DNA of 64,000 nt from Palsa-892 sp963751615 (lineage in GTDB: Bacteria; Pseudomonadota; Alphaproteobacteria; Rhizobiales; Xanthobacteraceae). Both the position numbers and the translations under genes were made by a program. The notes beneath the pieces were generated by a model. That model saw only the letters and a program-made list of their open reading frames with translations, made no database searches and had not been told where the DNA came from. Within the stretch, counting starts at the first letter, position 1, and every line of letters begins with the position of its first letter. Where the stretch lies: positions 1,798,001-1,862,000 of the forward strand of contig CAVVVG010000005.1 in NCBI GenBank assembly GCA_963751615.1. Reading direction: 5' to 3'. Of this stretch, positions 26,856 through 35,759 are shown one piece after another.

Positions 26856-29534
26856 TCAGCCTTCGCTCAAGGTAATCTTTCCGAGCGCCGCTTGTGCCGC
26901 CGCAAGCCGAGCGATCGGCACGCGGAACGGTGAACAGGAAACGTAATCGAGACCGACCTTCGCACAAAAGCCAACCGATGCAGGGTCGCCACCATGTTCG
27001 CCGCAAATGCCGAGCTTGATCTTGGGGCGCGCCTTGCGTCCGCGTTCGGTTGCGATTTTTACCAACTCGCCTACGCCTTCCTGATCGATCGAAACAAAGG
27101 GATCGATCGGGAGAATTCCTTTCTTGGTGTAGGTATCCAAAAAACTGGAAGCGTCGTCGCGCGAGATGCCGAAAGTGGTTTGCGTCAAATCGTTAGTACC
27201 GAAGGAGAAAAATTCGGCGGTTTCTGCAATTTCGGCAGCACGGAGAGCTGCACGCGGTAACTCGATCATGGTGCCGACCTGATATTTCACCTTCGTTCCG
27301 GTTTCGCCCATGACCGCCTCGGCCATCGCATCGATACGCGCTTTTACGAGATCGAATTCAGCCCGGGTCGCGATCAAGGGCACCATGACCTCCGGCACGA
27401 CCGGCTTTTTAGTGCGGTGGCCGGCTTCGACCGCCGCCTCGAAAATTGCGCGCGCCTGCATTTCGGCGATTTCCGGAAATGCGATTGCAATCCGGCAGCC
27501 GCGGAATCCGAGCATCGGATTAACCTCGGCAAGCTCTTGCGCGCGACGTTTGATCTTTTCGGTGCTCGCGCCGATTGAGTTGGCCACTTCGGCGATCTCC
27601 GCTTCCGTGTGCGGGAGAAATTCGTGTAGCGGCGGGTCGAGCAGGCGGATCGTCACAGGCAGGCCTTGCATGATCTCGAACAAGCCGACGAAATCTGCGC
27701 GCTGGACTGGAAGCAATTTTGCAAGTGCCGCTCGGCGACCTTTTTCGTCTTCTGCCAAAATCATCTCACGCACAGCAAGAATGCGATCTTCGTCGAAGAA
27801 CATATGCTCGGTGCGGCACAGACCGATGCCTTCGGCGCCAAAGGAGCGCGCGGTGCGGGCATCGGTGGGGGTATCAGCATTAGCGCGCACACCGAGTTTT
27901 CGCTTAGCATCGGCCCATTCCATCAGCTTGGCGAATTCCCCGGAAAGTTCCGGTTCGATCATCGGAGCACGACCGAGCAATACCTGTCCCTTGGCGCCGT
28001 CAATGGTGATGACATCGCCCGCTTTCAATTGGTGGGCGCCGGCCATCATTGAACCTCTCATGTAATCGATTCGTAGCGCTCCTGCGCCAGAAACGCACGG
28101 CTTGCCCATGCCGCGTGCGACGACTGCCGCATGCGATGTCATGCCGCCACGCGTGGTTAGAATTCCCTCCGCCGCATGCATACCGTGAATGTCCTCCGGG
28201 CTCGTCTCAACGCGTACGAGAATGACCTTTTTGCCCTGGGCTCTCATGTCTTCCGCGGCGTCGGCCGAGAAAACAATCTCACCGGAGGCGGCACCCGGCG
28301 AAGCTGGAAGACCGTTGGCGATCACCGTAAGCAGCGCTTTCGGATCGATGGTCGGATGCAGCAATTGGTCGAGCGAGGCGGGATCGATGCGAAGCACCGC
28401 TTCCTCGCGCGAGATCAACTTTTCGTTCGCCATCTCAACGGCGATGCGAATTGCTGCCTTGGCTGTCCGCTTGCCGGAGCGGGTTTGCAGCATCCACAGT
28501 TTGCCTTTTTCTACCGTGAATTCCAGGTCTTGCATGTCGCGGTAATGTTTCTCGAGTTTTGTATAGAAGCGTGAGAGATTGGCGAAGGCATTCGGCATCG
28601 CCATTTCCATCGAGGGCTTGTCAGATCTCGATTCAATGCGTGCAATCTCGGTAATTTCCTGTGGCGTGCGAATGCCCGCCACGACGTCTTCTCCTTGGGC
28701 GTTGATAAGGAACTCGCCGTAGAGTTTCTTTTCGCCGGTCGAAGGATTGCGTGTGAAGGCGACGCCAGTCGCGCAGTCGTCGCCCTGATTGCCGAATACC
28801 ATGGCTTGGATGTTGACGGCGGTGCCCCAACTTTTGGGAATGTTGTGCAGCCGACGGTAGGTTACGGCGCGTGGGGTCATCCAGCTTCCGAACACCGCAC
28901 CGATCGCTCCCCAAAGCTGTTGATGCGGGTCTTGTGAGAACGGCTTGCCGGTCTCCTCGACTACACGGTCCTTAAAGCGTTTGATGACCTCGATCCAATC
29001 CTCAGCCGAAAGTTCGGTGTCGAGTTCCTGGCCATGCTCGTCCTTCCAGGAGCCGATAATTTCTTCGAAGTCGTGGCCGTCGACGCCGAGCACAACGTCG
29101 GAATACATCTGGATGAAACGGCGATAGCTGTCATAGGCGAAGCGGCGGTCATTCGAATTTTTGGCGAGCGCTTCGACGGTCTCGTCGTTGAGGCCAAGAT
29201 TGAGTACTGTATCCATCATGCCTGGCATGGATGCGCGCGCGCCTGAGCGTACTGAGACGAGCAGAGGATTTTTGCGGTCGCCAAAACTTTTGCCAGTCAG
29301 CTTGCCGATATGCGCGAGCGCCTGCTCTACCTGCTTCTTTAGGTCTTTCGGGTAGGTTTTATTCTTATCGTAAAAATAGCTGCAGACGGTTGTCGTGATC
29401 GTGAAGCCCGGCGGCACGGGCAGGCCGAGATTCGACATTTCGGCAAGATTCGCACCCTTGCCGCCGAGCAGGTTATGCATTTTCGCTTTGCCTTCGGCCT
29501 TGCCGTCGCCGAAGCTGTAGACCCATTTCGTCAT
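26856..29534 (-). CDS. ppdK: Pyruvate, phosphate dikinase
   Basis: Interconverts pyruvate, ATP and phosphate with phosphoenolpyruvate, AMP and pyrophosphate. The start ATG 29534 (MTKWVYSFGDG) gives 892 residues, the normal length. Visible are the ATP-grasp start GGKGANLAEMS (24-34), the phosphorylated histidine H468 in TRGGMTSHAAVV, and the C-terminal barrel with the catalytic C844 in GICGEHGGDP. Rhizobia use it in gluconeogenic growth. It is divergent from a small membrane protein gene at 29715. Confidence 0.97.
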   Translation of the reverse strand: MTKWVYSFGDGKAEGKAKMHNLLGGKGANLAEMSNLGLPVPPGFTITTTVCSYFYDKNKTYPKDLKKQVEQALAHIGKLTGKSFGDRKNPLLVSVRSGARASMPGMMDTVLNLGLNDETVEALAKNSNDRRFAYDSYRRFIQMYSDVVLGVDGHDFEEIIGSWKDEHGQELDTELSAEDWIEVIKRFKDRVVEETGKPFSQDPHQQLWGAIGAVFGSWMTPRAVTYRRLHNIPKSWGTAVNIQAMVFGNQGDDCATGVAFTRNPSTGEKKLYGEFLINAQGEDVVAGIRTPQEITEIARIESRSDKPSMEMAMPNAFANLSRFYTKLEKHYRDMQDLEFTVEKGKLWMLQTRSGKRTAKAAIRIAVEMANEKLISREEAVLRIDPASLDQLLHPTIDPKALLTVIANGLPASPGAASGEIVFSADAAEDMRAQGKKVILVRVETSPEDIHGMHAAEGILTTRGGMTSHAAVVARGMGKPCVSGAGALRIDYMRGSMMAGAHQLKAGDVITIDGAKGQVLLGRAPMIEPELSGEFAKLMEWADAKRKLGVRANADTPTDARTARSFGAEGIGLCRTEHMFFDEDRILAVREMILAEDEKGRRAALAKLLPVQRADFVGLFEIMQGLPVTIRLLDPPLHEFLPHTEAEIAEVANSIGASTEKIKRRAQELAEVNPMLGFRGCRIAIAFPEIAEMQARAIFEAAVEAGHRTKKPVVPEVMVPLIATRAEFDLVKARIDAMAEAVMGETGTKVKYQVGTMIELPRAALRAAEIAETAEFFSFGTNDLTQTTFGISRDDASSFLDTYTKKGILPIDPFVSIDQEGVGELVKIATERGRKARPKIKLGICGEHGGDPASVGFCAKVGLDYVSCSPFRVPIARLAAAQAALGKITLSEG

Positions 29535-29714
29535 GCGGGATTCCGATCGAGACGTGTTTATGAAGGAGCCGGTTTGAGAGACCGGATGCTTAGCCCGTGG
29601 CGTTCCGCGCTGCAACGTCGCTTTCTGCAACGCAAATTAAATAACGTGTGACGCTGACCATGGCTCGTGCACAAATGGGTCGCCTTCGGCGCTAAGGGTA
29701 AAGGACGGACAGGA

Positions 29715-29879
29715 ATGATCGAGCTCCATACGCCCAACCAAACTGTGTTCTTGATCGCGCTCGCATTGCTGGTGCTAGCGATGGTCGGTTATTTCGTCAC
29801 GATTCCCTTTGTGACCCAGTACCAATTCTGGCTCGCGGTGGCAGGTTATGTAGTATTGGCGCTTGGATGCGTCGTCTAG
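29715..29879 (+). CDS. Small two-helix membrane protein
   Basis: From ATG 29715 the product is 54 residues (MIELHTPNQTVFLIALAL), with two hydrophobic helices separated by a short turn (TIPFVTQYQF). An AGGA motif lies just before the ATG and AAAGGACGG slightly further upstream. I believe a similar small protein is common in rhizobia, but no function is known. It sits alone between the divergent ppdK and the convergent glyS. Confidence 0.6.
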   Translation: MIELHTPNQTVFLIALALLVLAMVGYFVTIPFVTQYQFWLAVAGYVVLALGCVV

Positions 29880-29975
29880 CGGGGCGGCCGGCAGGCGACC
29901 ATTAGTTTAGTTTTTTACGGCATCCTAATTTGTCATGCTCGGCCCAAGCGTGGCTACGACGAACGAAGAACTTGG

Positions 29976-32099
29976 TCAGCCCCCGATCTTAGAAAAATCC
30001 GCGACGGTGCGTGTGCAAGTACGGATGCGGTCAAGGAGCTTCAAGCGGTTTTCGCGCAGTGCCTTATCGTCGGCGTTCACCGTCACTTTGTCGAAGAAGG
30101 AATCAACGGGTGTCCGTAATTTCGAGATGGCGCTCATTGCGGCCTCGAAATCTTCTTTCTTGAGCGCGTTCGCGACTTCGACTTCGACCTTACCGATGGC
30201 CTCCGCGAGCGCTTTTTCTTCCGGTTCTTTGAGAAACTTCGTGTCTGGTTCGCCGGTGTAGCTCTTTTTATCCCTCTTCTCCTCGTCGCGCAGGATATTT
30301 GCTGCGCGCCGATAGCCGACGAGCAAATTTCTCCCATCATCGGTATCAAGAAATTTTCCAAGCGCGTCGATCCGGCGGACGATCATCACGAGATCGTCCT
30401 GGTCTTCAAGTGCGAACACAGCGTCCACGAGTTCGTGACGCGCACCCTGATCGCGCAGATGAACCTTCAGGCGTTCAATAAAAAATGAGCGGAGATCTAT
30501 GGCCGCCTTTAGCGATGTGCTCGTAATTTGGTCAGGAGTAAGAGTGTGTACACGCGGTGTTAGGGCTTGCAGCCATCTATTAATTTCACTCCGAAAAATC
30601 GGCAGCAGTTTTATCCTTATCCCGTTATCAAGTACTACTCTTATAAAACCTAGAGTGGCGCGGCGAAGGGCATAAGGATCTTTGGAACCTGAAGGCGGTT
30701 CGAAGATCGACCAAAACCCAGTAAGAATGACGCTCTTGTCCGCGAGCGCGACGGCGACCGAAACTGGCGCGGTCGGAGTGCGGTCGTTCGGGCCCTGGGG
30801 CTTGTAGTGTTCCTCGATGGCGATTGCGATTTCGGGATCGATCTTCTCTGCTAGCGCATAGTATTTGCCCATGAGACCTTGCAGTTCGGGAAATTCACCA
30901 ACCATTTCGGTGGTGAGATCGGCTTTCGCCAAACGAGCCGCGCGCTCGACCTTCGCTAGGTCGGCTTTAACAATAGGTGCAAGTTCTTTCGCGAGCCGCG
31001 CAATGCGCTCGATTCGCTCCGCTTGTGTGCCTAGTTTTTCGTGAAACGTGATTTGCTCGAATTTCGGTAGACGGTCTTCGAGCTTGGTCTTGCGGTCCTT
31101 ATCCCAGAAGAACTTTGCGTCGGCCAGTCGCGCGCGTATGACGCGCGCATTCCCCATTTTGATCGCATTGCCACCGTCGTTCGCTTCGAGATTCGAAACG
31201 AGCAAGAATTTACTCGCCAACTTGCCATTCTTTGGGTCGCGCAGGACGAAGCATTTCTGGTTAGTGCGGATCGTGGCGCGGATCACCTCCGGTGGAATAT
31301 CGAGATAACTTTTGTCGAATTCGCCGAGTAGCACTACCGGCCATTCGACGAGACCCGCAACTTCCGCCAGTAAGCCTTCGTCCTCGACGAGATCCAGTCC
31401 CTGCGCGAGCGCAAGATTCTTCGCATCAGCGATTATCGAAGCCTTGCGCCGCTCGCGGTCCGGCACGACCTTTGCTTTGTCGAGCTTCTGCAGATAGTCC
31501 CCAAGCCGCTTAACTTTAATCGGGCCCGGTACAAGCACCGGATGGCCATGCGTCACATCGCCTGACTTGATACTGCCGATTTCAAAGCGGACGATTTCCG
31601 GTTCCTCGGTTTCCGGGCCAAAGGTGCAAACAATCGAATGCAACGGGCGTATCCAGTTGAGCGAACCCCAACCCCAGCGCATCGACTTCGGCCATGGAAA
31701 ATTGCGCACGACATCGGGCACGATCTCGGCGATAATTTTGGGAGCTGGGCGACCTTTCTTTTCAACCACAGCGATATAGAAGTCACCCTTTTTGTCCTGT
31801 TGAACTTTCGCTTCATTGATGAATTTCAGCCCCGCGCTTTTCAGGAAACCCTGAATCGCACCATCGGGCGCATCAACACGCGGACCTTTTTTCTCCGCGC
31901 GCAAGTCAGGTGCGCGTGCGAGTACACCTTGGACTGCGAGCGCGAGCCTGCGGGGCGTCGAAAAGGCCTTTGCGCCTTCATAGGTTAAACCGGCATCGAC
32001 TAGCTTGTCGGTAATTAGTTTTTTCAGATTCTCCTGTGCCTGCAGCTGCATGCGAGCGGGAATCTCTTCGGAATAAAGCTCGAGCAGAAGATCGGGCAT
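29976..32099 (-). CDS. glyS: Glycine-tRNA ligase beta subunit
   Basis: Beta chain of the heterotetrameric glycyl-tRNA synthetase. ATG 32099 opens MPDLLLELYSEEIPARMQ, the canonical N-terminus, giving 707 residues. Other family segments are GPRVDAPDGAIQGFLKSAG, WPKSMRWG, TNQKCFVLRD and LADAKFFWDKDRK; the C-terminal anticodon-binding region carries RRIDALGKFLDTDDG. It is third in glyQ-hydrolase-glyS. A stretch near 30500-30660 has more A/T-ending codons than the rest of the gene. Confidence 0.96.
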   Translation of the reverse strand: MPDLLLELYSEEIPARMQLQAQENLKKLITDKLVDAGLTYEGAKAFSTPRRLALAVQGVLARAPDLRAEKKGPRVDAPDGAIQGFLKSAGLKFINEAKVQQDKKGDFYIAVVEKKGRPAPKIIAEIVPDVVRNFPWPKSMRWGWGSLNWIRPLHSIVCTFGPETEEPEIVRFEIGSIKSGDVTHGHPVLVPGPIKVKRLGDYLQKLDKAKVVPDRERRKASIIADAKNLALAQGLDLVEDEGLLAEVAGLVEWPVVLLGEFDKSYLDIPPEVIRATIRTNQKCFVLRDPKNGKLASKFLLVSNLEANDGGNAIKMGNARVIRARLADAKFFWDKDRKTKLEDRLPKFEQITFHEKLGTQAERIERIARLAKELAPIVKADLAKVERAARLAKADLTTEMVGEFPELQGLMGKYYALAEKIDPEIAIAIEEHYKPQGPNDRTPTAPVSVAVALADKSVILTGFWSIFEPPSGSKDPYALRRATLGFIRVVLDNGIRIKLLPIFRSEINRWLQALTPRVHTLTPDQITSTSLKAAIDLRSFFIERLKVHLRDQGARHELVDAVFALEDQDDLVMIVRRIDALGKFLDTDDGRNLLVGYRRAANILRDEEKRDKKSYTGEPDTKFLKEPEEKALAEAIGKVEVEVANALKKEDFEAAMSAISKLRTPVDSFFDKVTVNADDKALRENRLKLLDRIRTCTRTVADFSKIGG

Positions 32100-32101
32100 G
32101 G

Positions 32102-32701
32102 TCAGGCTTTTAGATCGGAAACGCGTGCGATTGTTGCGAAGCGGTCGGCAAGTTCCGCGAGCGCCGTGCGATGGATTTGCGCAGCGGAAATTGCGGGGCC
32201 GCCGAGCGGATCGGGCAACACGCGTGTGGCGACGGCGTCGGCGGCAATCGTCGTCTGATAGCCGTGATCGAGCGCCGAACGAGCGGTCGCGGACACGCAC
32301 ATATGAGTCATGAATCCCGCCAGCACGAGCGAATTTCTGCCTGTCGCCTGAATCACTAACTGCAAACCAGTCTTTGCAAAAGAATTTGGCAATGATTTCT
32401 CAATGATGCTTTCGCCTTTTTCAGGCGCAGCCTGCGGCGCAATCATGAACCCGTCACCGTCGGGATCGAATAGCCCGCCGGTGCGCCCGCGTTGCTGGAT
32501 GTGAACGATCGGCGCACCCACCGCACGCGCGGTCTTGAGCAATTTTGCAATATTGTCGAGCGCCGCCTCGACACCATCCAAAGGCAGTTTGCCGCTCACA
32601 TATTCGTTCTGTGCGTCGATAATAATGATAGCCGCATCTGAAAGTTTTGCGGGAGAGGGATTCACACCCGCCATCTGCAATAACGTTCTGGGTTCGCTCA
32701 T
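32102..32701 (-). CDS. Isochorismatase-like cysteine hydrolase
   Basis: Cysteine hydrolase of the isochorismatase/nicotinamidase superfamily. ATG 32701 overlaps the glyQ stop (ATGA), and the stop is 2 bases before glyS, so it is translationally coupled between the two synthetase subunits. The 199-residue protein has the catalytic triad D29 (IIIIDAQNEY), K102 (IIEKSLPNSF) and C135 (GFMTHMCVSATA). The substrate is unknown. In other rhizobia such enzymes are usually encoded elsewhere, so the position is worth noting. Confidence 0.9.
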   Translation of the reverse strand: MSEPRTLLQMAGVNPSPAKLSDAAIIIIDAQNEYVSGKLPLDGVEAALDNIAKLLKTARAVGAPIVHIQQRGRTGGLFDPDGDGFMIAPQAAPEKGESIIEKSLPNSFAKTGLQLVIQATGRNSLVLAGFMTHMCVSATARSALDHGYQTTIAADAVATRVLPDPLGGPAISAAQIHRTALAELADRFATIARVSDLKA

Positions 32702-33624
32702 GCGCCGCCTCCCTTGGTCTTTAGCCATGCCGCGCCGCACGCTTTCGCGAGATCACGCACGCGCAAGATGTAGCTCTGGCGTTCGGTGACTGAGATCACG
32801 CCGCGCGCGTCGAGCAAATTAAATATGTGGCTCGCCTTGATGCACTGGTCGTAGGCTGGGAGCACCATCTCGTGGCCTTTGTCCTTGTCACCGATTTTTA
32901 GAAGGCGCTTGCACTCTTCTCCCGCATCCTTGAAGTGACGGAAAAGCATTTCCGTGTTAGCGGCCTCGAAATTGTAGCGTGAGTATTCTTGCTCCGCCTG
33001 AAGATAAACGTCGCCGTAGGTGACTTTCTCTGTGCCTTCGCGTCCGTTGAAGTTGAGATCGAACACGTTCTCGACGCCCTGCACGTACATTGCCAGCCGC
33101 TCGAGGCCGTAAGTAAGTTCGCCCGAAACCGGCGCGCATTCGAAGCCGGCCACTTGCTGGAAGTAGGTAAACTGAGAAACTTCCATGCCGTCGCACCAGC
33201 ATTCCCAGCCCAAACCCCACGCGCCCAGCGTCGGACTTTCCCAATCATCCTCGACAAAACGGATATCGTGAGTTTTCTGGTCGATGCCGATTTCGGTGAG
33301 CGACTTCAGGTAAAGCTCCTGAATATCTGTCGGCGACGGCTTAAGAATTACTTGGAACTGATAGTAGTGCTGCAGCCGGTTTGGGTTCTCACCATAACGC
33401 CCGTCCTTCGGCCGGCGCGACGGCTGCACATAAGCTGCGTTCCAGGGCCTTGGTCCAAGGGCGCGCAAAGTGGTCGCCGGGTGAAAGGTAGCCGCGCCCA
33501 TCTCCATGTCGTAGGGCTGCAAGATCACACAGCCCTGCTCCGCCCAGAAGGTTTGGAGCGCGAGGATCAACCCCTGAAACGAGTGTTCGGGGCGAAGCGA
33601 TTCGGCGTTAGTGGGTGGGTTCAT
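32698..33624 (-). CDS. glyQ: Glycine-tRNA ligase alpha subunit
   Basis: Catalytic alpha chain of glycyl-tRNA synthetase. ATG 33624 (MNPPTNAESLRPEHSFQG) gives 308 residues. Family segments include LILALQTFWAEQGCVILQPYD, MGAATFHPATTLRALGP, YVQPSRRPKDGRYGENPNR and GLGWECWCDGMEVSQFTYFQ. The ribosome binding site AGAAG lies inside a leader hairpin. First gene of the glyQ-hydrolase-glyS operon. Confidence 0.96.
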   Translation of the reverse strand: MNPPTNAESLRPEHSFQGLILALQTFWAEQGCVILQPYDMEMGAATFHPATTLRALGPRPWNAAYVQPSRRPKDGRYGENPNRLQHYYQFQVILKPSPTDIQELYLKSLTEIGIDQKTHDIRFVEDDWESPTLGAWGLGWECWCDGMEVSQFTYFQQVAGFECAPVSGELTYGLERLAMYVQGVENVFDLNFNGREGTEKVTYGDVYLQAEQEYSRYNFEAANTEMLFRHFKDAGEECKRLLKIGDKDKGHEMVLPAYDQCIKASHIFNLLDARGVISVTERQSYILRVRDLAKACGAAWLKTKGGGA

Positions 33625-33628
33625 TTGG

Positions 33629-33659
33629 CTTCTGGGCGGTGCGCGGCGCACCGTAGAAG
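33629..33659 (-). promoter_or_regulatory. Leader hairpin covering the glyQ ribosome binding site
   Basis: CTTCT (33629-33633) and AGAAG (33655-33659) enclose CGGTGCGC and GCGCACCG, forming a long imperfect stem 5 bases before the glyQ start. On the minus-strand transcript the AGAAG that serves as ribosome binding site lies in the 3' arm. The structure is seen; control of translation is inferred. Confidence 0.4.
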
Positions 33660-33688
33660 CGGGCCTTCGTTAAATCAAGGAACGCGGT

Positions 33689-33880
33689 TTAGGATGGCGG
33701 CCGATATTGGCCGGTTGCCGGGTCTCGCTTGAGCGTTGGGATGCTCGCGCGATCATCTTTTTTCGGTTCGCGGCGCAAAGCGTCGAGGTCTTCGTTCGCC
33801 TTTTTGCCAGCGTTGGCGAGGAGCTTTGCGGCCAATGCCGCACCAATCGCGCCGAGCGCCCAGAGAAATGCCGGAGGCAT
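33689..33880 (-). CDS. Small membrane-anchored hypothetical protein
   Basis: A 63-residue protein with an N-terminal Ala/Leu-rich helix (FLWALGAIGAALAAKLLA) and a charged tail (KKANEDLDALRREPKK). It is 9 bases downstream of the S49 peptidase start region on the same strand and upstream of it is the peptidase gene; the two are probably one transcript. No family is recognised. Confidence 0.55.
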   Translation of the reverse strand: MPPAFLWALGAIGAALAAKLLANAGKKANEDLDALRREPKKDDRASIPTLKRDPATGQYRPPS

Positions 33881-33889
33881 ATCAGTCCC

Positions 33890-34738
33890 TCACAGTCCGT
33901 AACGCGCCCATATCGAACGCGCTTCAATGGCCGAAATCAAGGTTGCCGCCCAATCGCCGTGTTCGAATTCCGTCATGATGGAAGGTGCCTTTTTCGAAAA
34001 CCAACCTGATGGCGGCGCGATTAGCGGCGTCTCCACTTTCTTCCCGTAACGTTCGCGTAGCACGTTTTTAAGATCTCCGATCCGATCAATAAGCCCGTAA
34101 TGGAGCGCCTGGTCGCCAACCCAGAACTCACCGGAGAACAAGGTTTTTTCGGGGCCTTTTAGTTTCTTGCCGCGGCTCTTTTTCACCAAACCGATGAACG
34201 TCGCGTGGATTTCTTTTTGCAATACTTTAAGACGCTGGACCTCATCCGGCTTTTCTGGCTGAAACGGGTCGAACGCCATTTTGTGCTCGCCAGCAGTATG
34301 CACGCGCCGTTCGATGCCCAATTTTTTGATCGTCTTATCGAAGCCAAAGCTTGCCGAAAGAACACCGATCGATCCGACAATCGAGGACGTGTCGGCTACG
34401 ATCTCGTCCGCCGCGCAGGCGATCATGTAGCCGCCGGAGGCTGCAACGTCCTCGACAAACGCGATTACGGGCCGCCTTTTCTCAGCGGCGAGCATCCGGA
34501 TGCGCTGGTAAATAAGATGGGATTGAACGGGAGATCCGCCCGGCGAATTAATGACGAGTGCTACTGCCTTCGCCCGTTTGACAGCGAAGGCGCGATCAAG
34601 AGTCCGTGCGACGTTCGCGAGTGTAAGCCCTGGATTGAGCGGGGTTGAAAATCCGATAACGCCGGTGAGGCGCACGACCGGAACGATCGGAGTGCGACGA
34701 AACAACCGGGAGAGCAGCGGAAGACGAAAGCCAGCCAT
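33890..34738 (-). CDS. S49-family signal peptide peptidase-like protease
   Basis: SppA/SohB-type serine protease of the inner membrane. The 282-residue protein lacks the long membrane helix of classical SppA but has a hydrophobic strand near 20-30. It shows VINSPGGSPVQSH near 62-73, the catalytic S101 in VAASGGYMIACAADEI and K153 in the HKMAFDPF segment, the Ser-Lys dyad of the family. Probably cleaves leftover signal peptides. It is 9 bases upstream of the 63-residue small gene, as in an operon. Confidence 0.9.
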   Translation of the reverse strand: MAGFRLPLLSRLFRRTPIVPVVRLTGVIGFSTPLNPGLTLANVARTLDRAFAVKRAKAVALVINSPGGSPVQSHLIYQRIRMLAAEKRRPVIAFVEDVAASGGYMIACAADEIVADTSSIVGSIGVLSASFGFDKTIKKLGIERRVHTAGEHKMAFDPFQPEKPDEVQRLKVLQKEIHATFIGLVKKSRGKKLKGPEKTLFSGEFWVGDQALHYGLIDRIGDLKNVLRERYGKKVETPLIAPPSGWFSKKAPSIMTEFEHGDWAATLISAIEARSIWARYGL

Positions 34739-34769
34739 TTTGAATATCTAGGCGGATGCGCGGCGCCGC

Positions 34770-35552
34770 TCAAGCGGTTTCGAGCAGTGTTCCGTCACGA
34801 AGGACTGCATCCGCGGCTGCGGTTGGCTGGCCACCCGCATCCGTCAGAACGATCCCCTTTCGTATTACAGGAGGCGTGCGGCGGCCTTTGATTGCGCGGA
34901 CGACGATCCGAATCGCGGGAGCGTTCGGGCGCGAAAAGACTGGAAAGAGCTCGGTCGCGCCGAAACGGCCTTTTAGGGCGGAAAGAATCGTCTCGATGGC
35001 TTCCGGGCGATGAATAAGAACTAGCGTGCCGCCAGGTGAAAGCAATCTATCGGCAGCAGCAACCCATTGATTGAGATCAGTGTCTTTCGCCGTACGTGCG
35101 CGTCTCCGGCTTACGTTCGGCGACGCGTTTCTTCGTGATGGATCGTTAAAGGGCGGATTCATCAGCACGAGATCGGCACTCGAAGGTTTCGGAAAGACAG
35201 GTTCGCGACGCCGCGCGAGTTTCGCTATGTCCGCGGCAATGACCTCTGTGCGCTCATCAAATCCGTTGCGGCTGGCATTTGCACGCGAGAGTTCCGCAAG
35301 ATCCGGATCAATTTCCACCAGCGTTATGTGTTCGGCCACATTTCTCGCGAGCAGTGAAAAGCCTGCTGTACCGATCCCGGCACCAAGCTCGATGGCAAAT
35401 TTTGAAACTGGCGCTGCCGCAGCGAGCAGAATCGCGTCGTGCCCCGCACGATGGCCTTGCCTCGGCTGAAGGAGTTTCAGCTTTCCGCCAAGAAAAGCAT
35501 CATCGGTTACGTCAAGAGGAGGCGTAGGCACATCAGTTCGCAGTGAGCGCAT
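34770..35552 (-). CDS. N6-adenine methyltransferase, TrmN6/YfiC-like
   Basis: AdoMet-dependent methyltransferase with the NPPF motif at 132-135 (LVLMNPPFNDPS) and the AdoMet motif IELGAGIGTAGFSL near 53-66. It resembles YfiC-type tRNA1(Val) A37 methyltransferases. ATG 35552 (MRSLRTDV) overlaps the previous gene by 20 bases; a GTG at 35531 is an alternative 2 bases after the upstream stop. It is downstream of the DUF2007 gene on the same strand. tRNA is the probable substrate by family; not proven. Confidence 0.85.
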   Translation of the reverse strand: MRSLRTDVPTPPLDVTDDAFLGGKLKLLQPRQGHRAGHDAILLAAAAPVSKFAIELGAGIGTAGFSLLARNVAEHITLVEIDPDLAELSRANASRNGFDERTEVIAADIAKLARRREPVFPKPSSADLVLMNPPFNDPSRRNASPNVSRRRARTAKDTDLNQWVAAADRLLSPGGTLVLIHRPEAIETILSALKGRFGATELFPVFSRPNAPAIRIVVRAIKGRRTPPVIRKGIVLTDAGGQPTAAADAVLRDGTLLETA

Positions 35553-35757
35553 CGCCGAGACCGGCATCGGTCAGGAGTTTTCGCGCCCTAGCGAGAGAAT
35601 GTGTTGCAATGAGCACACGGCGCGGAAGCGCACCAATCGATCCTTCGACCGAGCTCATATGTCGGTCGGCGACATGACACTCGATACGCGCCGCGCCCAG
35701 CAGCGCCTCGACAGCTGAGATAAGCACGAGATCGTTGGTGCGTATCAACTCGCTCAT
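35533..35757 (-). CDS. DUF2007-family small protein
   Basis: A 74-residue protein of the DUF2007 type (putative signal transducing proteins). The motif pattern is an N-terminal LIRTNDLVLISAVEALLGAA helix, then IECHVADRHMS and a C-terminal helix ARKLLTDAG. It starts 3 bases from the glycosyltransferase stop and overlaps the methyltransferase, so it is in one operon. Function is unknown. Confidence 0.75.
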   Translation of the reverse strand: MSELIRTNDLVLISAVEALLGAARIECHVADRHMSSVEGSIGALPRRVLIATHSLARARKLLTDAGLGDALTAN

Positions 35758-35759
35758 GG

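Noticed and set aside
27310..28065. Long plus-strand frame opposite ppdK
   Set aside because: Antisense shadow of ppdK with Ser/Ala/Arg-rich content; ppdK itself is intact in the other strand.
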